DNA of 9,148 bases from Alphaproteobacteria bacterium. GTDB taxonomy: Bacteria > Pseudomonadota > Alphaproteobacteria > Sphingomonadales > Sphingomonadaceae. Each line of letters starts with the position of its first letter. Positions within the stretch are counted from its first letter, which is position 1. Below, piece after piece: positions 5,889 to 9,148 of this stretch. The position numbers were made by a program, and so were the translations under genes. The stretch spans positions 1 to 9,148 of the forward strand of contig JAQGLD010000453.1 in assembly GCA_028293055.1 (NCBI GenBank). The letters are read 5' to 3'. A model generated the notes under the pieces. The model did no database searches, had not been told where the DNA came from, and was given only the letters and a program-made list of their open reading frames with translations.

Positions 5889-8422
5889 AAGCCGCGAACG
5901 GCCTCGACTGGGCGGCGAGCTGGCGGATCGCGCGACGCGACCTCCATGCCGGCTTTCGCGGACTCCGCCTTTTGTTCATCTGCCTGCTGCTCGGGGTCAC
6001 GACCCTCGCGGCGATCGGCAGCCTGACCGCCTCGATCACCGGCGAGCTGGCCGTGCGCGGCCGAACCCTGCTCGGCGGCGACATCGAGGTGGCGATGAGC
6101 CAGCGCGAGACCAGCCCGGAAGAGCATCGCGCGTTCGAAACGCTCGGAACCGTCAGCGACACGATCCGCACCCGGGCGATGGCGCGCGGCCCCGCGGCGT
6201 CGGCTGCGCGCGCCGGCGCAGCCGAGGCGGTGCTCACCGAGCTCAAGGGAGTCGACCGCGCCTATCCGCTCTACGGATCACTGCGACTCGCGCAGGGTGC
6301 TTATCGTCCGCTGGCGCCGGACTCGGTGCTAATCGATCGCGCGCTCGCCGACCGGCTGATCGTCCGCCCCGGCGATCGTCTTCATTATGGCGAAGCGGAC
6401 TTCCGCATTGCGGGGATCATCGCCGAGGAGCCCGATCGGGTCGGCGAGGGCTTCACGCTCGGGCCGGTCGCGATCGTCTCGCTCGAAGGACTGAAGCGGA
6501 CGCAATTGCTCCTGCCGGGCGCCCTCTACGAGACCAAATATCGGATCCGAGCCGGCCCCGGAATCGATCCTGCGCGGGCCGTCGCCTCGCTCAAGCGAAG
6601 CTACAAGTCGGCCGGCTGGCAATATAAGGATCGCGACCACGCCGCGCCCGGGGCCGAGCGATTCTTCGAGCGCATGGGCCAGTTCCTCGCCCTCATCGGC
6701 CTCGCCGCTTTGGTAATCGCCGGCATCGGGGTGAGCAACGGAGTCGATTCCTACCTCGCGCTGAAGCGCGACAGCATCGGTACCCTCAAGATTCTCGGCG
6801 CCACATCGGCGAACATCGCCCGCATCTATCTGCTCCAGATCGGCGCGGTGGCCTTGTTGGCCATCACAGCGGGTTTGGTGCTCGGCGCGGTGCTGCCGAT
6901 CGCCCTGGTCGCGCTCGCCCACAATCTGTTGCCGGTCCAGCCGGGTTTTCGCCTGTTCCCGCTGCCGCTGGCGGTGAGCGCCGCCTATGGCCTGCTGATC
7001 GCTCTCGCCTTCGCGCTTCCGCCGCTGGCGCGGGCGCGCTCGCAGCCGGTGGCGGCGCAATTTCGCGGCATTGTCGACCGCGCAGCGCGGGTCGATCGCC
7101 GCACGCTGGCGCTGGTCGCCGTCGCGGCCATGCTCGTCGTTCTGCTCGCTCTGGCCACCGCGCGGGATCCGGTGTTCGCCGGGATCGTGCTCGGCTCGGT
7201 CGCCGCGGTGCTGCTGCTCCTGCTCGCAGTCGGATCTGCGGTCCGCTGGCTGGCGGCGCGACTGCCGCGACCGCGTCGCCCGCTGCTGCGGCTCGCGATC
7301 GCCAATCTCCATCGCCCGGGCGCGCAGACGGTCGCTCTGGTGATCGCGCTCGGTCTGGCGCTCACCCTGTTCGTGACCCTGGCCGCGATCCAGACCAGCC
7401 TCAGCGCCGAGATCGAACGAAGCGTTCCGAAGCGCGCGCCAAACCAGTTCGTCCTGGACATACCTTCCGAATCCCGCGCCCGCTTCGTCGCGATCGTCCA
7501 CACGGCAGCGCCGGAGGCACGGCTCAACATCGTTCCCTCGCTGCGCGGGACGATCACCGCCTATCGCGGCATCCGGGTCGCCGATCTCAGGCAATTGCCC
7601 GAGGGCGCCTGGTTCCTGCGCGGCGAGCGCGGAGTCACCTACAGCGACGTGGTCCCCCAGGGCAGCGAAGTCGTCGCCGGAGCTTGGTGGCCGAGCGATT
7701 ATTCGGGGCCGCCCCTGGTCTCGCTCGACCGCGAGGCGGCGGATGTGCTGGGGTTGCGGGTCGGCGACACTCTCACCGTCAGCGTGCTCGGGCGCGAGAT
7801 CGAGGCGCGTATCGCGTCGCTGCGGCGGGTCAACTGGCGGACGATGGGCTTCAACTATGTGCTGGTCTTCTCGCCCAATGCGCTGATCGACGCGCCGCAC
7901 AGCCTGACCTCGACGATCGACATCGATACGGCGCACGAAGGCGCGGTGTCGCGCAGCTTGCTCGCGGCATTCCCCTCGGCCTCGATCATCTCGGTCAAGG
8001 ATGTGATCGGCCAGGTCAGCGACACACTCAACCAGATGGCCACCGCGATCCTGCTGTGCGCCTCGGTGGCGATCCTCGCCGGGATCGCAGTCCTGGTCGG
8101 AGCGATCGCAGCCTCGCGCCAGGCGCGCAGCTACGACAGCGTAATCCTCAAGACTCTGGGCGCCACCCGCCGCCAGATCCTCGCTGCGCAGGGCATGGAA
8201 TATGCGCTGCTCGCTGCCCTGCTCGCGGCGCTTGCGTTCGCGCTCGGCATCGGCGCCGCCTGGTATGTCATCGTCAAGCTGTTCGAGTTCGGCTGGGCGC
8301 CGGACTGGTGGATCGTGCTCGGCACGCTGTTCGGAGGGGCGGCGCTGACGCTCGGAATCGGGCTGCTCGGCTCGCTACCCCTGCTTTCGGTCAGGCCCGC
8401 GGAGGCGCTGAGGCGGGTTTGA
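5885..8422 (+). CDS. ybbP: YbbP-like ABC permease with two FtsX domains
   Basis: This 845-residue inner-membrane permease partners the ATPase just upstream. Ten membrane helices are visible: one N-terminal (about 28-50), three at about 266-287, 314-343 and 359-383, three at about 407-426, 430-453 and 482-505, and three C-terminal at about 719-744, 772-800 and 808-834. Two large periplasmic regions (about 51-265 and 506-718) sit between them. FtsX-type coupling segments LKILGATSANIARIYLLQ and LKTLGATRRQILAAQG follow helices of each half, showing a duplicated FtsX architecture like E. coli YbbP (about 800 residues). The start is GTG 5885, overlapping the ATPase stop, and reads VKAANGLDWAASWRIARRDL; the open frame continues upstream only as a shadow of the ATPase gene. 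By family and location the complex probably extracts or exports a lipophilic compound, possibly supplying the divergent esterase. The substrate is unknown. Confidence 0.93.
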   Translation: MKAANGLDWAASWRIARRDLHAGFRGLRLLFICLLLGVTTLAAIGSLTASITGELAVRGRTLLGGDIEVAMSQRETSPEEHRAFETLGTVSDTIRTRAMARGPAASAARAGAAEAVLTELKGVDRAYPLYGSLRLAQGAYRPLAPDSVLIDRALADRLIVRPGDRLHYGEADFRIAGIIAEEPDRVGEGFTLGPVAIVSLEGLKRTQLLLPGALYETKYRIRAGPGIDPARAVASLKRSYKSAGWQYKDRDHAAPGAERFFERMGQFLALIGLAALVIAGIGVSNGVDSYLALKRDSIGTLKILGATSANIARIYLLQIGAVALLAITAGLVLGAVLPIALVALAHNLLPVQPGFRLFPLPLAVSAAYGLLIALAFALPPLARARSQPVAAQFRGIVDRAARVDRRTLALVAVAAMLVVLLALATARDPVFAGIVLGSVAAVLLLLLAVGSAVRWLAARLPRPRRPLLRLAIANLHRPGAQTVALVIALGLALTLFVTLAAIQTSLSAEIERSVPKRAPNQFVLDIPSESRARFVAIVHTAAPEARLNIVPSLRGTITAYRGIRVADLRQLPEGAWFLRGERGVTYSDVVPQGSEVVAGAWWPSDYSGPPLVSLDREAADVLGLRVGDTLTVSVLGREIEARIASLRRVNWRTMGFNYVLVFSPNALIDAPHSLTSTIDIDTAHEGAVSRSLLAAFPSASIISVKDVIGQVSDTLNQMATAILLCASVAILAGIAVLVGAIAASRQARSYDSVILKTLGATRRQILAAQGMEYALLAALLAALAFALGIGAAWYVIVKLFEFGWAPDWWIVLGTLFGGAALTLGIGLLGSLPLLSVRPAEALRRV

Positions 8423-8440
8423 TGATGATTATTTCAAACC
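8416..8440 (+). terminator. Possible terminator hairpin after the permease gene
   Basis: GGTTTGA (8416-8422) and TCAAACC (8434-8440) form a perfect 7-bp stem around an 11-base loop. The left arm includes the permease stop codon, and the stem can extend by GC pairs with one bulged G. The following ATTATCTT is only partly T-rich, so the signal is weak. It sits in the 47-base gap before the convergent small gene, where a terminator is expected. Confidence 0.4.
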
Positions 8441-8469
8441 GCATTATCTTACGCGCGGCGCGAACGCAC

Positions 8470-8724
8470 TCAGGGGGCAGCGCTCCCCCCAGGCCGGCCG
8501 AACATTTGGTTGAACAGCTGCTCCGAGCGTAGCGCCCCCTCCTCGGTGAAGACCACCGACTTGGCCTTGCCTTTCGGCTCGAAGATCATGCCCTTTTCGT
8601 GCAGACGGTCCATCGCATCCCAGTCGAAACCCTTCCAGGTTCGACGATCGCCGTGCAGCCCGAGGTAGAGCAAGGCGAGAACCGCTTCGTCGATGCGGTA
8701 GGTGTCGATATCGGCTTCGGTCAT
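8470..8724 (-). CDS. Small DUF6429-type protein of unknown function
   Basis: This 84-residue protein is acidic in its first part and soluble, with no signal peptide or membrane helix. It reads MTEADIDTYRIDEAVLALL and then YLGLHGDRRTWKGFDWDAMD, with RLHEKGMIFEPKGKAKSVVF and TEEG later. The WKGFDWDAxDRLHEKG and GKAKSVVxTEEG patterns match what I recall of DUF6429, a small alpha-helical family of unknown function. The C-terminal EQLFNQMFG resembles a helix after a winged-helix-like KSVVFTEEG turn; that fold is a guess. ATG 8724 is well supported by GGAGG with a 7-base spacer on the minus strand. It is convergent with the permease gene and appears to be transcribed alone. Confidence 0.85.
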   Translation of the reverse strand: MTEADIDTYRIDEAVLALLYLGLHGDRRTWKGFDWDAMDRLHEKGMIFEPKGKAKSVVFTEEGALRSEQLFNQMFGRPGGSAAP

Positions 8725-8772
8725 TCGCTTTCCTCCGCTCGGTTGGAGTTGGGGGCAGAATTGCTTCCCCGA

Positions 8773-8785
8773 TTGAAGGATTCAA
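8773..8785. repeat. Inverted repeat TTGAA-GGA-TTCAA upstream of DUF6429 gene
   Basis: This perfect 5-bp inverted repeat with a 3-base spacer lies about 50 bases upstream of the DUF6429 start codon, in a promoter-like position. It could be an operator or chance; there is no second copy in the window. Confidence 0.3.
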
Positions 8786-8788
8786 GTG

Positions 8789-8838
8789 GCGCTCGCTCCG
8801 CCGAGCCCTTTTGTTTATGGGGTGTCGCGCTCGCTCCG
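8789..8838. repeat. 12-base direct repeat GCGCTCGCTCCG, two copies
   Basis: The copies are at 8789-8800 and 8827-8838. They lie between the divergent DUF6429 and transporter genes. Two copies of a GC-rich 12-mer are little evidence for function; binding sites for a regulator or chance duplication are both possible. Confidence 0.3.
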
Positions 8839-9006
8839 ACCTTGGCTGCCCCAGGCACGATCCGGGCCGCACTGCCACCCTCGAATCAAGATTTCTTCTG
8901 CCGGCGACCGGAAGCGGGCGCCGTCCGGCGGTGTACAGCGATCCGACGGCTGTTATGGACGGTCTCGTCCGGCGCCTCCAGGGTCCCGGCCTGGTCAGGA
9001 GTTCGA

Positions 9007-9054
9007 ATGTCGCTACGCCTCCGGGATCGACGATACAGCCGCATGGCGTGCTGA
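9007..9054 (+). CDS. Possible 15-residue leader ORF overlapping the transporter start
   Basis: The ORF ATG 9007 to TGA 9054 would encode MSLRLRDRRYSRMAC. It has the best SD in the area, AGGAG at 8997-9001 with a 5-base spacer. Its stop overlaps the region of the putative transporter GTG 9048 in another frame, so translating ribosomes would end exactly where the transporter starts. It could be a leader peptide for coupling, or a sign that the transporter start is misread through a frameshift. The peptide is rich in Arg and has no recognisable attenuator pattern. Confidence 0.3.
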   Translation: MSLRLRDRRYSRMAC

Positions 9055-9148
9055 GCAGTCCGCAATGGCGCCGGCGGATAGCGCTGATCGTCTTCGCCTT
9101 CGGCGACTTCGCGTTCAATCTCTACTGGCAGAGCGTGATGCTCTTCCT
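9048..9148 (+). CDS. MFS transporter, probable GPH (MelB-like) cation symporter, N-terminal fragment
   Basis: Only the first 33 codons are visible before the window ends. The peptide begins VLSSPQWRRRIALIVFAFGD and continues FAFNLYWQSVMLF, giving a short basic lead and then the first membrane helix. The FGDFAFNLYWQS pattern is what I recall from GPH-type (glycoside-pentoside-hexuronide:cation symporter) MFS proteins, which take up sugars with a cation across the inner membrane. The call rests on one helix. The start is uncertain: GTG 9048 gives a normal-looking N-terminus but no SD; ATG 8955 is in frame and would add 31 residues without hydrophobic content, also with no good SD. The frame between them is open. 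A short SD-led ORF overlaps the GTG in another frame. Confidence 0.6.
   Translation, partial: MLSSPQWRRRIALIVFAFGDFAFNLYWQSVMLF

Larger units (their letters stand above)
8725..9047. other. Intergenic region between DUF6429 and GPH transporter genes
   Basis: No well-supported gene lies here. The left part holds the SD of the DUF6429 gene and the inverted repeat TTGAA-GGA-TTCAA (8773-8785), about 50 bases upstream of that gene's ATG. A minus-strand TTGAAT with a 17-base spacer to AATTCT is a very weak promoter candidate. GCGCTCGCTCCG occurs twice (8789-8800 and 8827-8838), 38 bases apart. A 5-bp hairpin GCTCG/CGAGC (8791-8806) is followed by CCTTTTGTTT on the plus strand, which looks terminator-like although no plus-strand gene precedes it closely. 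Toward the right end the transporter frame is open upstream of its GTG, including ATG 8955. Confidence 0.45.

Noticed and set aside
6329..7936. 535-codon minus-strand open frame opposite the permease
   Set aside because: It is a shadow frame rich in R, D, Q and G without any domain; the plus strand has clear helices and FtsX motifs.
8444..9118. Minus-strand open frame of 224 codons spanning the DUF6429 gene and the intergenic region
   Set aside because: It is out of frame with the SD-supported DUF6429 gene and overlaps the GPH transporter start; composition is Arg-rich and not protein-like.

Overview
The window is GC-rich, with GC-biased third codon positions and long antisense shadow frames. 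It looks like the chromosome of an alphaproteobacterium. The Alph_Pro_TM family protein beside a TauE/SafE transporter and the overall protein style suggest Sphingomonadales, but that placement is an inference. I see no tRNA, rRNA, CRISPR array, insertion sequence or phage gene.

Positions 1-5172, minus strand. Five genes run leftward: a lipoprotein arylesterase of the TesA/GDSL type (5172-4444), a TauE/SafE-family exporter (4327-3548), a second and different TauE/SafE-family exporter (3449-2538), an Alph_Pro_TM (TIGR02186-type) envelope protein that overlaps the second exporter by 4 bases (2541-1780), and a HerA/DUF87-type ATPase (1657-1) cut by the window edge. Only the second exporter and the Alph_Pro_TM gene are clearly coupled. 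The other gaps are 98-122 bases and could hold promoters.

Positions 5190-8422, plus strand. A YbbA-like ABC ATPase and a YbbP-like permease with two FtsX domains form a two-gene operon with a 4-base GTGA overlap. They diverge from the esterase gene with only 17 bases between the preferred start codons. This is the tesA / ybbA-ybbP arrangement known from Escherichia coli, and it suggests an envelope lipid or hydrophobic-compound extraction system working with a membrane-anchored esterase.

Positions 8423-9148. A short convergent gap with a weak terminator-like hairpin follows the permease. Next comes a small minus-strand gene of the DUF6429 type (8724-8470). About 230-320 non-coding bases follow, holding two small inverted repeats and a 12-base direct repeat. 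The window ends in the first 33 codons of a plus-strand MFS transporter, probably of the GPH (MelB-like) group, with a short SD-led ORF overlapping its likely start.

Most of the window is ordinary housekeeping sequence. The points most worth checking are the compact divergent tesA/ybbA start region with competing start codons, the lipoprotein form of the esterase, the paired unlike TauE/SafE exporters with the Alph_Pro_TM partner, and the overlapping short ORF before the GPH transporter.
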